DNA of 64,000 nt. It comes from Hyphomicrobiales bacterium. GTDB taxonomy: Bacteria; Pseudomonadota; Alphaproteobacteria; Rhizobiales; Beijerinckiaceae. Below, piece by piece: positions 16,966-26,388 of this stretch; the stretch's first letter is position 1; each line of letters opens with the position of its first letter. Location of the stretch: the NCBI GenBank assembly GCA_016716745.1, contig JADJVD010000004.1:186001-250000 (forward strand), given 5' to 3'. A model generated the notes under the pieces. The model saw only the letters and a program-made list of their open reading frames with translations, was not told the DNA's origin and did no database searches. A program made the translations under genes and the position numbers.

Positions 16966-17018
16966 ATGATATATGCGGATGAACGGCGTCGGAAGCGCCG
17001 CGGCGGGAGGAATGCGAG

Positions 17019-18296
17019 ATGGCGCATATCGTGGTTCTGGGGGCCGGGCTCGGCGGCGTGATCATGGCCTACGAGCTGAAGGATCAACTCGGTCCGGGCG
17101 ATCGCATCACGGTGATCACCAAGGAGCCCAAGTATCATTTCGTTCCGTCCAATCCGTGGGTGGCGGTGAACTGGCGCGGCCGCGAGGCGATCGAGATCGA
17201 TCTGGCGCCGGTGTTCGGCCGCCGCGGCATCGAACTGAAGGCCGTCGCCGCCACCAAGGTGGATCCGGCGCAGAACCGCGTCGCGCTGGCCGACGGATCG
17301 AGCGTCGACTACGACTATCTCATCATCGCCACCGGACCGGACCTCGCCTTCGACGAAATCCCCGGCTTCGGCCCGCAGGCGCACACGCAGTCGATCTGCC
17401 ACGTCGACCATGCCGAGAAGGCGGCCGAGGCGTTCGAGACATTCTGCGCCAATCCCGGCCCGATCATCACCGGCGCGGCGCAGGGCGCCTCCTGCTACGG
17501 GCCGGCCTACGAATACACCTTCATCCTCGACACCGAGCTGCGCCGCCGCAAGATCCGCGACCGGGTGCCGATGACCTTCGTGACCGCCGAACCCTATATC
17601 GGCCATCTCGGCCTCGACGGCGTCGGCGACACCAAGACGCTGCTGGAGTCGGAGCTGCGCCAGCATCACATCAAGTGGATCTGCAACGCGCGCGTGAAGG
17701 ACGTCGCGCCCGGCCAGATGACCATCGAGGAGGTCAACGACGACGGCACGGTGAAGCAGACCCACGAAGCGCCGTTCGGCTTCTCCATGCTGCTGCCCGC
17801 CTTCCGCGGCGTCGCGGCGGTGCGCGACGTGCCGGGCCTCGTCAATCCGCGCGGCTTCGTGCTGATCGACAAGCATCAGGCCAATCCGACCTACCCCAAC
17901 GTCTATTCGGTCGGCGTCTGCGTCGCGATTCCGCCAATGGGCAAGACGGCCGTGCCCTGCGGCGTGCCGAAGACCGGCTTCATGATCGAGTCGATGGTGA
18001 CGGCGACGGCGAAGAACATCGCGCTGGCGTTGAAAGGCGAGCCGCCGCGCCACCAGGCGACGTGGAACGCCGTGTGCCTCGCCGATTTCGGCGACAGCGG
18101 CGTCGCCTTCGTCGCGCAGCCGCAGATTCCGCCGCGCAACGTCAACTGGTCGTCCTCCGGCAAGTGGGTGCATGCGGCCAAGATCGGCTTCGAGAAGTAT
18201 TTCCTGCACAAGCTGCGCCGCGGCGCGAGCGAGCCCTTCTACGAGAAGCTGGCGCTCGACATGCTCGGCATCGGCAAGCTGAAGCGCACGACCTGA
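17019..18296 (+). CDS. sqr: Sulfide:quinone oxidoreductase
   Basis: The 425-residue FAD protein oxidises sulfide and passes electrons to the quinone pool at the inner membrane face. It has an N-terminal FAD motif (VVLGAGLGGVIMAYEL) and three cysteines at 127, 159 and 353. These line up with the three redox cysteines known in Acidithiobacillus SQR (about 128, 160, 356). C159 lies in GAAQGASCYGPAYEY. The C-terminal region has amphipathic stretches suited to monotopic membrane attachment. The start at 17019 has a strong GGGAGG site. Expression is probably controlled by the AT-rich palindrome upstream. A flavocytochrome c subunit is a less likely reading. Confidence 0.88.
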   Translation: MAHIVVLGAGLGGVIMAYELKDQLGPGDRITVITKEPKYHFVPSNPWVAVNWRGREAIEIDLAPVFGRRGIELKAVAATKVDPAQNRVALADGSSVDYDYLIIATGPDLAFDEIPGFGPQAHTQSICHVDHAEKAAEAFETFCANPGPIITGAAQGASCYGPAYEYTFILDTELRRRKIRDRVPMTFVTAEPYIGHLGLDGVGDTKTLLESELRQHHIKWICNARVKDVAPGQMTIEEVNDDGTVKQTHEAPFGFSMLLPAFRGVAAVRDVPGLVNPRGFVLIDKHQANPTYPNVYSVGVCVAIPPMGKTAVPCGVPKTGFMIESMVTATAKNIALALKGEPPRHQATWNAVCLADFGDSGVAFVAQPQIPPRNVNWSSSGKWVHAAKIGFEKYFLHKLRRGASEPFYEKLALDMLGIGKLKRTT

Positions 18297-18435
18297 CGGA
18301 CGTCCCCGCCGGGGAGAGACGCCGGCCTCGGCCCTGTCGCCCGCGTCCCCCGCGAAACAAGGGAGGCGCGGGAGGGCGCGTGCGGTTGCCACCTGCCGCG
18401 CCCTGCGTTACGCGCTGGAGCCGAGCGAGGGACGC

Positions 18436-19203
18436 ATGCATCATTTCTCCTCCGACGGGGTCGATATCGCCTATGTCGACGCCGCGCCGACGACGGCGGA
18501 CCGGCGTCAGCCGATCCTGCTCGTCCACGGCTTCGCCTCGAGCTATTCGACCAACTGGCTGCATACGCACTGGACGCGCACGCTGACGCATGACGGGCGG
18601 CGCGTGGTGGGCTTCGACAATCGCGGCCACGGCAAGAGCGGCAAGCCGCACGACCCGGCCGCCTACGACACGCGCATCATGGCGGACGACGCGGCGCGGC
18701 TGCTCGACCATCTCGGGATCGAGCGCGCCGACGTGATGGGCTATTCGATGGGCGCGCGCATCTCGGCGTTTCTGGCGCGCGCGCATCCCGACCGCGTGCG
18801 CTCGGTCGTGTTCGGCGGGCTCGGCTCGCATCTCGTCGAGGGCGTCGGCCTGCCGCCGGGCATCGCTGACGCGATGGAGGTCGCCTCGCTCGACGATCTG
18901 ACCGATCCCACGCAGCGCATGTTTCGCGCCTTCGCCGAGCAGGGGAAGAACGATCTCGTCGCGCTCGCCGCCTGCATTCGCGGCACGCGGCAGACGCTGA
19001 CGCCCGAGCAGGTCGGCGCGATCCGCGCGCCGGCGCTCGTCGCCATCGGCACGAAGGATCACATCGCCGGCGACGCGAAAGCGCTCGCGGCGATGTTGCC
19101 GGAGGGGCGCGCCTTCGCCATCGAGGGGCGCGACCACAATCTCGCGGTCGGCGACAAGACCTACAAGTCGGCCGTGCTCGCCTTTCTCGAGGATCGCGCG
19201 TGA
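18436..19203 (+). CDS. Alpha/beta hydrolase
   Basis: This 255-residue alpha/beta hydrolase has the oxyanion HGFASS segment at 31-36, the nucleophile elbow GYSMG with S104, a catalytic aspartate in AIGTKDHIAG and a histidine in EGRDHNLAVGDK. The substrate is unknown; the family includes esterases, haloperoxidase-like proteins and C-C hydrolases. The start is the ATG at 18436. The last codons overlap the GTG of the next, distantly related alpha/beta hydrolase, so both are made from one message. Confidence 0.85.
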   Translation: MHHFSSDGVDIAYVDAAPTTADRRQPILLVHGFASSYSTNWLHTHWTRTLTHDGRRVVGFDNRGHGKSGKPHDPAAYDTRIMADDAARLLDHLGIERADVMGYSMGARISAFLARAHPDRVRSVVFGGLGSHLVEGVGLPPGIADAMEVASLDDLTDPTQRMFRAFAEQGKNDLVALAACIRGTRQTLTPEQVGAIRAPALVAIGTKDHIAGDAKALAAMLPEGRAFAIEGRDHNLAVGDKTYKSAVLAFLEDRA

Positions 19204-20090
19204 GCGAGGAGAAGGGCCAGCGCCCGCGCGCGCATCGCGACGAATATCGCGGCGCCTCGGGCCATCGCCTCGCGGCGAGCCGTTACGCGCCGCTTGCCTC
19301 GCCCACCGCGGTCGCGCTGCTGCTGCATGGCGGCGGACAGACGCGCCATGCGTGGGACGCGACCGCCGCGCGGCTCGCCGAACAGGGCGCGCTGGCGATT
19401 TGCGTCGATCAGCGCGGGCATGGCGACAGCGCGTGGATCGGCGAGGGCGCCTACGCCTTCTTCGATTATGGCGAGGACGCGCGCGCGCTGGCGATGCAGA
19501 TCGCGGCGGACGAGGGGCGCAAGCCCGTCGCCATCGGCGCCTCGATGGGCGGCATCGCCAGCCTGCTGGCGCTTTCGCACGACGCCGATTGTTTCGCCGG
19601 GCTCGTGCTCGTCGACGTGACGCCGCGTCTGGATTCGAGCGGCGTCGATCACATCACCGGCTTCATGCGCGAGCGCGCGGCGCAAGGCTTTGCGAGCATC
19701 GAGGAGGCGGCCGAGGCGGTGGCGCGCTATCTGCCGCATCGGCCGCGACCGAAGTCGCTCGACGGCTTGCGCAAGAATCTGCGGCTGCGCGAGGGCCGCT
19801 ACTACTGGCATTGGGATCCGCGCTTTCTCGACGGGCCGCGCTCGGTGGAGACCGACGCCGCGCGCGTCGCCGCGAGTCTCGAGGACGCCGCGCGCAGCCT
19901 CAGCGTTCCGACGCTGCTGGTGCGCGGGCAGTCGTCCGAACTTGTCGGCGAGGCGGAGGCGAAACACTTCCTCGAGCTTTGTCCCGGCGCCGAGATGGTG
20001 GACGTCGCCGGCGCGCGCCACATGGTGGCTGGCGACCGCAACGACGTGTTCGCCGCCGCGATCCTCGATTTTCTCAAGCGTCGGTTCTAG
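19200..20090 (+). CDS. Alpha/beta hydrolase (second of a pair)
   Basis: This 296-residue alpha/beta hydrolase starts at a GTG overlapping the previous stop (GTGA). The oxyanion segment is LLLHGGGQTRHAW, the nucleophile lies in AIGASMGGIASLL, the acid in LLVRGQSSELVG or nearby and the histidine in VAGARHMVAGDRND. It resembles peroxidase-like or epoxide hydrolase-like family members, and the substrate is unknown. Its stop is 4 bp from the convergent ltrA stop. The two hydrolases share only the general family motifs, so they are not a recent duplication. Confidence 0.85.
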   Translation: MSEEKGQRPRAHRDEYRGASGHRLAASRYAPLASPTAVALLLHGGGQTRHAWDATAARLAEQGALAICVDQRGHGDSAWIGEGAYAFFDYGEDARALAMQIAADEGRKPVAIGASMGGIASLLALSHDADCFAGLVLVDVTPRLDSSGVDHITGFMRERAAQGFASIEEAAEAVARYLPHRPRPKSLDGLRKNLRLREGRYYWHWDPRFLDGPRSVETDAARVAASLEDAARSLSVPTLLVRGQSSELVGEAEAKHFLELCPGAEMVDVAGARHMVAGDRNDVFAAAILDFLKRRF

Positions 20091-20094
20091 GGGC

Positions 20095-21354
20095 TCAGCT
20101 CGCCGGCCTGCGGTGCGCGTGCTTCCTCGCCTCCGGCGCGCCGCGCTGGATCGAGACCCACTCCCACACGGCGACGACGATCAGCGCGGTCGTCGCCCAC
20201 AGGCCCAGATGCAACGGCTCGAGATGGGCGAGCGGCGCGAGCGCCGCGCCGGCCGCGAGCAGGCCGAGGCCGACGAGATGCGACAGCGGCGGGAAACCCG
20301 CGATCTCGCGTTTGAACAGAAGATTGCCGAAGACGTAGAGCGCCGGCCCGCCGATGACGGTGGCGATCACGCCGGCGTCGAGATGGCCGATCGGATGGGC
20401 GAGGATCAATTCGTCGCCGACCGCCATGACGACGATGCCGAGCACGATCACCGCATGATAGTAGGTGTAGACGCGCCGGCCCACCGCGCCGGGATCGGCG
20501 GAATGGGCGATGTGATGAGCGCCTCGTTCGAGGCCGGTGTCGAAATAGGCCCACCACATGGCGAGCGTGCCGGCGACGACCGACGTCAAGGCGAGCCAGT
20601 TCGTCGCCGTCCACGGCAACTTCTCGAAGGTCGCGCCGGTGACGAGCAGCGACTCGCCGAGCGCGATGATGATGAAGAGCGCGCAGCGCTCGGCCATGTG
20701 CTCGCCCTCGATGTCCCAGTCGCTGGTGCTCGAGGGGCCGAGGCCTGGCGTCCAGAAGCGCGCGATGGGCCCGGCCAGATCTATGCCGAGCGCGACGAGC
20801 CACAACGCGGCGCGCGCCGCGCCGTCGGCGAGCGCGCCGCCGATCCAGAACAACGAGGCGACGCAGAACCAGATCAGGATGCGCACGAAGTTCAGGCGCA
20901 TCGTGCGGTTGGGCCCGGCCGCCCAGGCGATGAAGGCCGTGCGCAGCACCTGCATCGAGGCGTAGGCGAGCGCGAAGGCGAGGCCGCTCTCGGCGAAGGC
21001 GCCGGGCACGGCCATCGACAAGACGAGGCCGATGAAGGTGAGCGCGAACACCATCAGCCGCACGCGCGGACTGTCGGGGTCGAGCCAGTTCATCGCCCAG
21101 GTCGTGTACATCCACACCCACCACACGGCGACGAACAGGAACAGCGTCTCGAGCCCGTTGACGATCGACACGTCTTTCAGCAGCCGGTGCGAGAGCTGCG
21201 TGATCGCGAAGACGAAGACGAGATCGTAGAACAGTTCGAGGAAGCCGACGCGCGCATGGCCCTCGCGCGAGCGGTCGCGCAGCAGGCGGCGGCCGCGGCG
21301 GGCCGATACGTGCGGGGTTTCGGCGATCTTGTCGGCGAGCTTGTCATCGGTCAT
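20095..21354 (-). CDS. Low temperature requirement protein A (LtrA) family membrane protein
   Basis: This 419-residue integral membrane protein has about 11-12 hydrophobic helices. The family-defining N-terminal motif VGFLELFYDLVFVFAITQLS follows a basic cytosolic segment, and WVWMYTTWAMNWLDPD and HMAERCALFIIIALGESLL are also LtrA hallmarks. LtrA is named for a Listeria cold-growth mutant; the molecular function is unknown. I chose the ATG at 21354. A TTG at 21372 would overlap the upstream gene. It follows the enoyl-CoA hydratase gene by 4 bp. Confidence 0.9.
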   Translation of the reverse strand: MTDDKLADKIAETPHVSARRGRRLLRDRSREGHARVGFLELFYDLVFVFAITQLSHRLLKDVSIVNGLETLFLFVAVWWVWMYTTWAMNWLDPDSPRVRLMVFALTFIGLVLSMAVPGAFAESGLAFALAYASMQVLRTAFIAWAAGPNRTMRLNFVRILIWFCVASLFWIGGALADGAARAALWLVALGIDLAGPIARFWTPGLGPSSTSDWDIEGEHMAERCALFIIIALGESLLVTGATFEKLPWTATNWLALTSVVAGTLAMWWAYFDTGLERGAHHIAHSADPGAVGRRVYTYYHAVIVLGIVVMAVGDELILAHPIGHLDAGVIATVIGGPALYVFGNLLFKREIAGFPPLSHLVGLGLLAAGAALAPLAHLEPLHLGLWATTALIVVAVWEWVSIQRGAPEARKHAHRRPAS

Positions 21355-21358
21355 TGGA

Positions 21359-22165
21359 TCATCGCCCTGCAAAGCGGGGGGTGCGTTTTTCGAGGAAGGC
21401 GGCGCGCCCTTCGGCGTAGTCGGCGCTGTCGAAACAGGCTTGGGCCAGTTGCTCGCACGCCCGTTCCGAAGGCGCCGAGGGCAGGCCGGCGCAGCGCGCG
21501 ATGGCGGCCTTGGCGGCGGTCAGCGTCAGCGGCGCCTGCGCGGCGATGGTTTGCGCGAGCTCCGTCGCCGCCGCGTCGAGCGCCTCGTCGGCGACGAGGC
21601 GATTGAGGAAGCCGAGGCGATGGGCCTCGCCCGCGTCGAGCCGGCGCGCGGTGAAGAACAGGTCGCGCGCGCCCGCCGCGCCGACGGCGGCGACGACATA
21701 GGCCATCGAGGAGGGCGGGTAGCCGACGCCGAGGCGCCCGGCCGGCACGCCGAAGGTCGCGCCGGCCGCGCCGATCCTCAGATCGCAGGCCGCGGCGAGC
21801 CCCATGCCGCCGCCGAGGCAGAAGCCGCGAATGGCGGCGATCACGGGCTTGCGGCAGGCGGCCAGCGAATCGAAGGCGGCGGCGTTCGCCGCCTCGTAGG
21901 CGCGCCCGCCCTCGGCCGTGGCGCGCACGGTCGAGAACTCCGAAATGTCCGCGCCCGAGCAGAAGGGCAGGCCGGGGGCGGGGCCGAGCAGGACGACGCG
22001 GGTCGCCTCGTCCGCCTGCGCGGCGGCGATCAGCTCGGGAATCGCCCGCCACATGGCGAGGTCGAGCGCGTTGCGGCGGGGCGCATTGTCGACGATCAGC
22101 CGGGCGACCGGCCCGTCGATCTCGAGCCGGAGCTTGTCTGTTAAGGCGGAGTCGATGCGGCGCAT
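21359..22165 (-). CDS. Enoyl-CoA hydratase/isomerase family protein
   Basis: This 268-residue crotonase-fold protein has the oxyanion-hole segments CSGADISEFSTV and IRGFCLGGGMGLAAACDLRIG. At the position where typical hydratases carry a catalytic glutamate (normally GLxPxxGGT...LP), the protein reads GRLGVGYPPSSMAYVV. The chemistry may therefore be isomerisation, hydrolysis or another crotonase reaction rather than simple hydration. The start is the ATG at 22165. It leads an operon with ltrA and is divergent from cysE, with 76 bp between starts. Confidence 0.85.
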   Translation of the reverse strand: MRRIDSALTDKLRLEIDGPVARLIVDNAPRRNALDLAMWRAIPELIAAAQADEATRVVLLGPAPGLPFCSGADISEFSTVRATAEGGRAYEAANAAAFDSLAACRKPVIAAIRGFCLGGGMGLAAACDLRIGAAGATFGVPAGRLGVGYPPSSMAYVVAAVGAAGARDLFFTARRLDAGEAHRLGFLNRLVADEALDAAATELAQTIAAQAPLTLTAAKAAIARCAGLPSAPSERACEQLAQACFDSADYAEGRAAFLEKRTPRFAGR

Positions 22166-22241
22166 GGCGGTCCCGGGGCTTGTCTGAAGCTCAGCACTAC
22201 CCATGCTATAGTGCCCAAGGCAACCGAGAGAGGATCGCGAC

Positions 22242-23069
22242 ATGGCGCAGGCGAGAACGGCGGACGTCGTCGGCTTCGACCGCACCGACCCCGTGATGGG
22301 TCGCCTCAGGGCGGAAGCCGACGAGGCCGCGCGGCGCGAGCCCGAACTTGCGGGCTTTCTCATCGCCGCCGTGCTGAACCAGAAGGACTTCGAGTCCGCC
22401 GTCGCCCATCGCGTGGCCGAGCGGCTCGACCATCAGGACATGCCGGCGGGACTGGTGCTGCAAACCTTCTTCGAGGCGATCGCCGACGATTCCAGTCTCG
22501 GCGAGGCGTTCCGCGCCGACATTCTGGCCGTGGCCGACCGCGATCCCGCCTGCACGCGTCTGATCGAGCCCTTGCTCTATTTCAAGGGGTTCCATGCGCT
22601 GCAGACCTATCGGCTGGCGCATTGGCTGTGGAAGCAGGGGCGGCGCGATTTCGCGCTCTATCTGCAGAGCCGGGCGTCGGAAATCTTCCAGACCGACATC
22701 AATCCCGGCGCGCGCATCGGTAAGGGCATTTTCCTCGATCATGCGACGGGCATCGTCGTCGGCCAGACCGCGGTGATCGAGGACGACGTGTCGATCCTGC
22801 AAGGGGTGACGCTGGGCGGCACCGGCAAGGAGACGGGCGACCGGCATCCGAAGATTCGGCGCGGCGTGCTGATCGGCGCGGGCGCGAAGATCCTCGGCAA
22901 TATCGAAGTGGGACGCTGCGCGCGCGTGGCGGCGGGCTCGGTGGTGCTCGCGCCGGTTCCGGCCAACATGACGGTCGCCGGCGTGCCGGCCAAGGTCGTC
23001 GGCAGCGCCGGCTGTGCAGAGCCCGGCCGCACGATGGATCAACTCCTCGCCGAGAAGCTCGAATCCTGA
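22242..23069 (+). CDS. cysE: Serine O-acetyltransferase
   Basis: This 275-residue enzyme makes O-acetylserine, the carbon acceptor for cysteine synthesis. The N-terminal helical domain (residues 1-140, ending HALQTYRLAHWLWKQGRRD) is followed by a left-handed beta helix: INPGARIGKGIFLDHATGIV, VIEDDVSILQGVTLGGTGK and VLIGAGAKILGNIEVG. The catalytic histidines lie in FLDHATG and GDRHPKI. The start is the ATG at 22242 with a GAGAGGA site. It follows sulfide oxidation genes at some distance but shows no operon link to them. Confidence 0.95.
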   Translation: MAQARTADVVGFDRTDPVMGRLRAEADEAARREPELAGFLIAAVLNQKDFESAVAHRVAERLDHQDMPAGLVLQTFFEAIADDSSLGEAFRADILAVADRDPACTRLIEPLLYFKGFHALQTYRLAHWLWKQGRRDFALYLQSRASEIFQTDINPGARIGKGIFLDHATGIVVGQTAVIEDDVSILQGVTLGGTGKETGDRHPKIRRGVLIGAGAKILGNIEVGRCARVAAGSVVLAPVPANMTVAGVPAKVVGSAGCAEPGRTMDQLLAEKLES

Positions 23070-23083
23070 CGCGGGAACGGCCT

Positions 23084-24329
23084 TTGCGGGCGCGGCGCGT
23101 GCTGTCGCGGCGCGCCGTGCTGACGGGCGCTGTGGCCGCGCCGTTCGTCGCGGGCGCGTCGCGCGCTGAGGAGGCGCGCATCGTGGTCGTCGGGGCGGGC
23201 CTTGCGGGCCTCGCCGCCGCGCAGGCGCTGCAGGCGAAGGGGCATTCGCCACTCGTGCTGGAGGCGCGCGAGCGCATCGGCGGGCGCGTCCATACGTCTC
23301 TCGCATGGCCCGACCTGCCGATGGATCTCGGCGCGAGCTGGATTCACGGCGTCGCGGGCAATCCGATCACGGAGCTGGCGCGCGCGGCGGGCGCGCGCTT
23401 CGTCGCGACCGATCTCGACGCCGACAGGACGATCGGCCCGGACGGGGCGACGATCTCGCCCGATCTCAGCGGCGCCGAGCGCATCGTGCGCGGCGCGCTG
23501 AAGGCGGCGCAAGGTCTCGACCGCGATATTTCGATCCTGCACGCCGTCGAGACGAGCGCCGGCTGGCGCGCCGCGCCCGAGCGGGAGCGGCGCCTCGTGC
23601 GCCATGTCCTCAACGCGACCATCGAGCACGAATATGGCGGGCCGGCCTCGCAAACCTCAGCCTGGTATGGCGAGGAGAGCGACGAGTACGACGGCGCCGA
23701 CGCGATCTTCCCCGCCGGCTACGGGCAGATCGCCGCGCACCTCGCCAAGGGGCTCGACGTGCGACTTGGCCAGCCCGTCCGGCGGATCGCGCCGGGGCGC
23801 GTCACGCTCGCCAGCGGCGAGAGCGTGGCGGCCGGGCGCATCGTCGTCAGCGCGCCGCTCGGCTAAGACCTGGCTGCGCTTTGCGCGAACCGCGTGGCCG
23901 GCCGACGTCGACTGGATCGAGTGGCTTGGGCGCAGGCCCGGCTACTGGGCGGAATGGGTGTCGCTGGCGCGCGTTCTGAAGGCGCCCGTTCTCGTCGGCT
24001 TCAACGCCGCCGACGAGGCGCGCGACATCGAGGCGCTCGACAACCGCGCGACGCTGGCGGCCGCGCACGAGGCGTTGCGGACGATGTTCGGCTCCGCCTT
24101 TCCCGCGCCGCTCGCGGCGCAGACGACGCGCTGGGGCGCGGACGAATGGTCGCTCGGCGCCTACAGCTTCAATCCGGTCGGCATGCGTGCGCGCCAGCGC
24201 GAGGATTTGTTCGGACTGGATTGGGACGGCGCGCTCGGCTTTTGCGGCGAGGCGACGTCGCATCGGCGGTTCGGCACGGCGCATGGCGCGGTGGAGACGG
24301 GGCGCAGGCTCGCCGACGCGATGGCGTGA
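23084..24329 (+). pseudogene. Flavin amine oxidase, broken by an internal deletion
   Basis: Two pieces of one FAD amine oxidase lie in different frames. The first, 23084-23866 (TTG or GTG start), has a twin-arginine-like N-terminus (SRRAVLTG), the FAD motif VVVGAGLAGLAAAQAL, and ERIGGRVHTS. It stops right after IVVSAPLG. The second, about 23869-24329, resumes at KTWLRFARTAWPADVDWIEW and runs to the C-terminal FAD segment GFCGEATSHRRFGTAHGAV. In relatives about 30 residues (the VLK...LGMGLL segment) separate these two points. They are missing here and the frame changes. This is therefore a deletion and not a one-base slip, and the gene is probably dead. Confidence 0.82.
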
Positions 24330-24331
24330 GA

Positions 24332-24355
24332 ACGGGCGCGACGTTACGCGCCCGT
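24332..24355. terminator. Hairpin between convergent genes
   Basis: A perfect 9-bp stem, ACGGGCGCG / CGCGCCCGT with a 6-nt loop, fills the space between the broken amine oxidase (+) and actP (-). It has no long U-tract on either side, so termination strength is uncertain, but position and symmetry suit a shared bidirectional terminator. Confidence 0.55.
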
Positions 24356-24394
24356 CCTTATGTTCGCTCTGGCGATCCGGCGCCGTCGCGCTCC

Positions 24395-26068
24395 TCAGTG
24401 CGAGGCCGCCTGACTGGCGCCGATGCCGGTCTGCGCGCGGACATACTGATCCTCGAAGCCGGCGCGCTCGTTCGTCGCGGCGGCGCTCGCATCCATCTTC
24501 GAAACCAGCACCGTCACGAGGAAGGCGAGCGGCATCGAGAACAGCGCGGGCTGATCCCAGGGGAAGATCGCTTTCTCGAAGCCAAGCACGGTGACCCACA
24601 CCGATTTCGAGAACACGACGAACAGCACCGCCGAGACGAGCCCGACGAAGCCGCCGGCCAGCGCGCCCTTCGTCGTCAGGCCCTTCCAGTACATCGACAG
24701 GATGAGGATGGGGAAGTTGGCCGACGCGGCGACGCCGAAGGCGAGGCCGACCATGAAGGCGATGTTCATCTTCTCGAAGGCGATGCCGAGCAGGATCGCG
24801 ACGAGGCCGAGGCCGATCGAGGCGAAGCGCGAGACCCTCAGCTCGTCGTTCTCGGAGGCCGCGCCCTTCTTGATGACGCGCGCATAGAGATCGTGGCTGA
24901 TCGCCGAGGCGCCGGCGAGCGCAAGGCCCGAGACGACCGCGAGGATCGTCGCGAAGGCGACCGCCGACAGGAAGCCGAGCAGCAGATTGCCGCCGACGGC
25001 GTTGGCGAGGTGCATCGCCACCATGTTGCCGCCGCCGATCAATTTGCCGCCGACCTGACCGCCCTCGAAGAAGGTCGGATTCTGGCCGACGATGGTGATC
25101 GCGGCCAGACCCATCAGGAAGATGACGTTGAAGAAATAGGCGACGAAGCCCGAGGCGTAGAGCACCGATTTGCGCGCCGCCTTGGCGTCGGCCACCGTGA
25201 AGAAGCGCATCAGGATGTGCGGCAGGCCGGCCGTGCCGAACATCAGCCCGACGCCGAGCGACACCGCGTTCACCGGATCGGCGAGCAGCGTGTTGGGCGT
25301 GAACAGCTTGAAGCCGAGCTTGTGCGCGCCGGTCGCCGTCTCGACCAGCCTGGGATAGCTGAAGTCGAAATAGGACATCGCCAGAACCATCGTCAGCGTG
25401 CCGCCGGCCAGCAGCATGCAGGCCTTGATGATCTGCACCCAGGTGGTGGCGATCATGCCGCCGAAGGTGACGTAGACCATCATCAGCGCGCCGACGACGA
25501 ACAGCGCGATCGTGTAGTCGAGACCGAACAGCAGCTTGATGAGCTGGCCGGCGCCGACCATCTGCGCGATCAGGTAGAAGCAGACGACGGTCAGCGACGA
25601 GATCGCCGCCATGGTGCGCACCTTGCCCTGATCGAGCCGGTAGGCGGCGATGTCGGCGAAGGTGAAGCGGCCGAGATTGCGCAGGCGCTCGGCCATCATG
25701 AACAGGATCAGCGGCCAGCCGACGAAGAAGGCGACCATGTAGATGTAGCCGTCGACGCCCTGGCCGTAGACCATCGCGGTGAGGCCGAGAAGCGTCGCCG
25801 CCGACATGTAGTCGCCGGCGATGGCGAGGCCGTTCTGGAAGCCGGTGATCGAGCCGCCGGCGGTGTAGAAGGCGGCGGCCGACTTCGCCTTGCTCGCCGC
25901 CCAGTAGGTGATGCCGAGCGTCAGGCCGACGAAGGCGACGAACATCGCGATCGCGGTGTAGTTGACCGGTTGTTTCTCGGCCGCGTCCATGGCCGGGCCG
26001 GCGGCGCGAGCGGCGCCGGCGAGGAGGGTGAGCGCGAGCGCCGCGCTCCGGCGAAGAAGCGTTTTCAT
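24395..26068 (-). CDS. actP: Cation/acetate symporter
   Basis: This 557-residue sodium:solute symporter has a cleavable-looking N-terminus (ending ARAAG) and about 13 membrane helices. It matches ActP in AAFYTAGGSITGFQNGLAIA, GDYMSAATLLGLTAMVYGQG and GLMFGTAGLPHILMRFFTV. ActP takes up acetate and other short monocarboxylates with Na+. The ATG at 26068 overlaps the yjcH stop (ATGA). The acs gene usually found before yjcH-actP is not present here, so acetate activation must be encoded elsewhere. Confidence 0.93.
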   Translation of the reverse strand: MKTLLRRSAALALTLLAGAARAAGPAMDAAEKQPVNYTAIAMFVAFVGLTLGITYWAASKAKSAAAFYTAGGSITGFQNGLAIAGDYMSAATLLGLTAMVYGQGVDGYIYMVAFFVGWPLILFMMAERLRNLGRFTFADIAAYRLDQGKVRTMAAISSLTVVCFYLIAQMVGAGQLIKLLFGLDYTIALFVVGALMMVYVTFGGMIATTWVQIIKACMLLAGGTLTMVLAMSYFDFSYPRLVETATGAHKLGFKLFTPNTLLADPVNAVSLGVGLMFGTAGLPHILMRFFTVADAKAARKSVLYASGFVAYFFNVIFLMGLAAITIVGQNPTFFEGGQVGGKLIGGGNMVAMHLANAVGGNLLLGFLSAVAFATILAVVSGLALAGASAISHDLYARVIKKGAASENDELRVSRFASIGLGLVAILLGIAFEKMNIAFMVGLAFGVAASANFPILILSMYWKGLTTKGALAGGFVGLVSAVLFVVFSKSVWVTVLGFEKAIFPWDQPALFSMPLAFLVTVLVSKMDASAAATNERAGFEDQYVRAQTGIGASQAASH

Positions 26069-26388
26069 GCGCCCGTTCCGAATTTGGAGTCGTTGACGAT
26101 CTTGGCGTTCAGCGCGTCGTAGGCCGTGTTGGCGCGCCAGACGTAGAACGCCATCAGCAGCCAGAAGAAGACGAAGATGAAGAGGCCGACGGCGACGCCG
26201 ATCGTCAGCGTCGAGCCCTCGGCGACGCGCATGCCGATGACGCCGGGAAAGAAGGCCGCCAGCAGCACGAAGCCGTAGAAGAGGACGAGAACGACGATGG
26301 ACAGCAGCCATGTCAGTCGGCCGCGTGCGGCGACGAGTTGCGCGAAGTGCGGACTCCTGCGCGCGCGCTCGAAAACGGGATCGCCCAT
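26065..26388 (-). CDS. yjcH: DUF485 membrane protein, YjcH-like
   Basis: This small 107-residue inner-membrane protein has two transmembrane helices (about residues 26-50 and 60-85) separated by a short loop. DUF485 proteins are nearly always encoded directly before actP and are thought to assist it, though the mechanism is unknown. The start is taken as ATG 26388; a GTG two codons upstream is possible. It is the first gene of a two-gene operon with 328 bp of gene-free DNA upstream. Confidence 0.9.
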   Translation of the reverse strand: MGDPVFERARRSPHFAQLVAARGRLTWLLSIVVLVLFYGFVLLAAFFPGVIGMRVAEGSTLTIGVAVGLFIFVFFWLLMAFYVWRANTAYDALNAKIVNDSKFGTGA

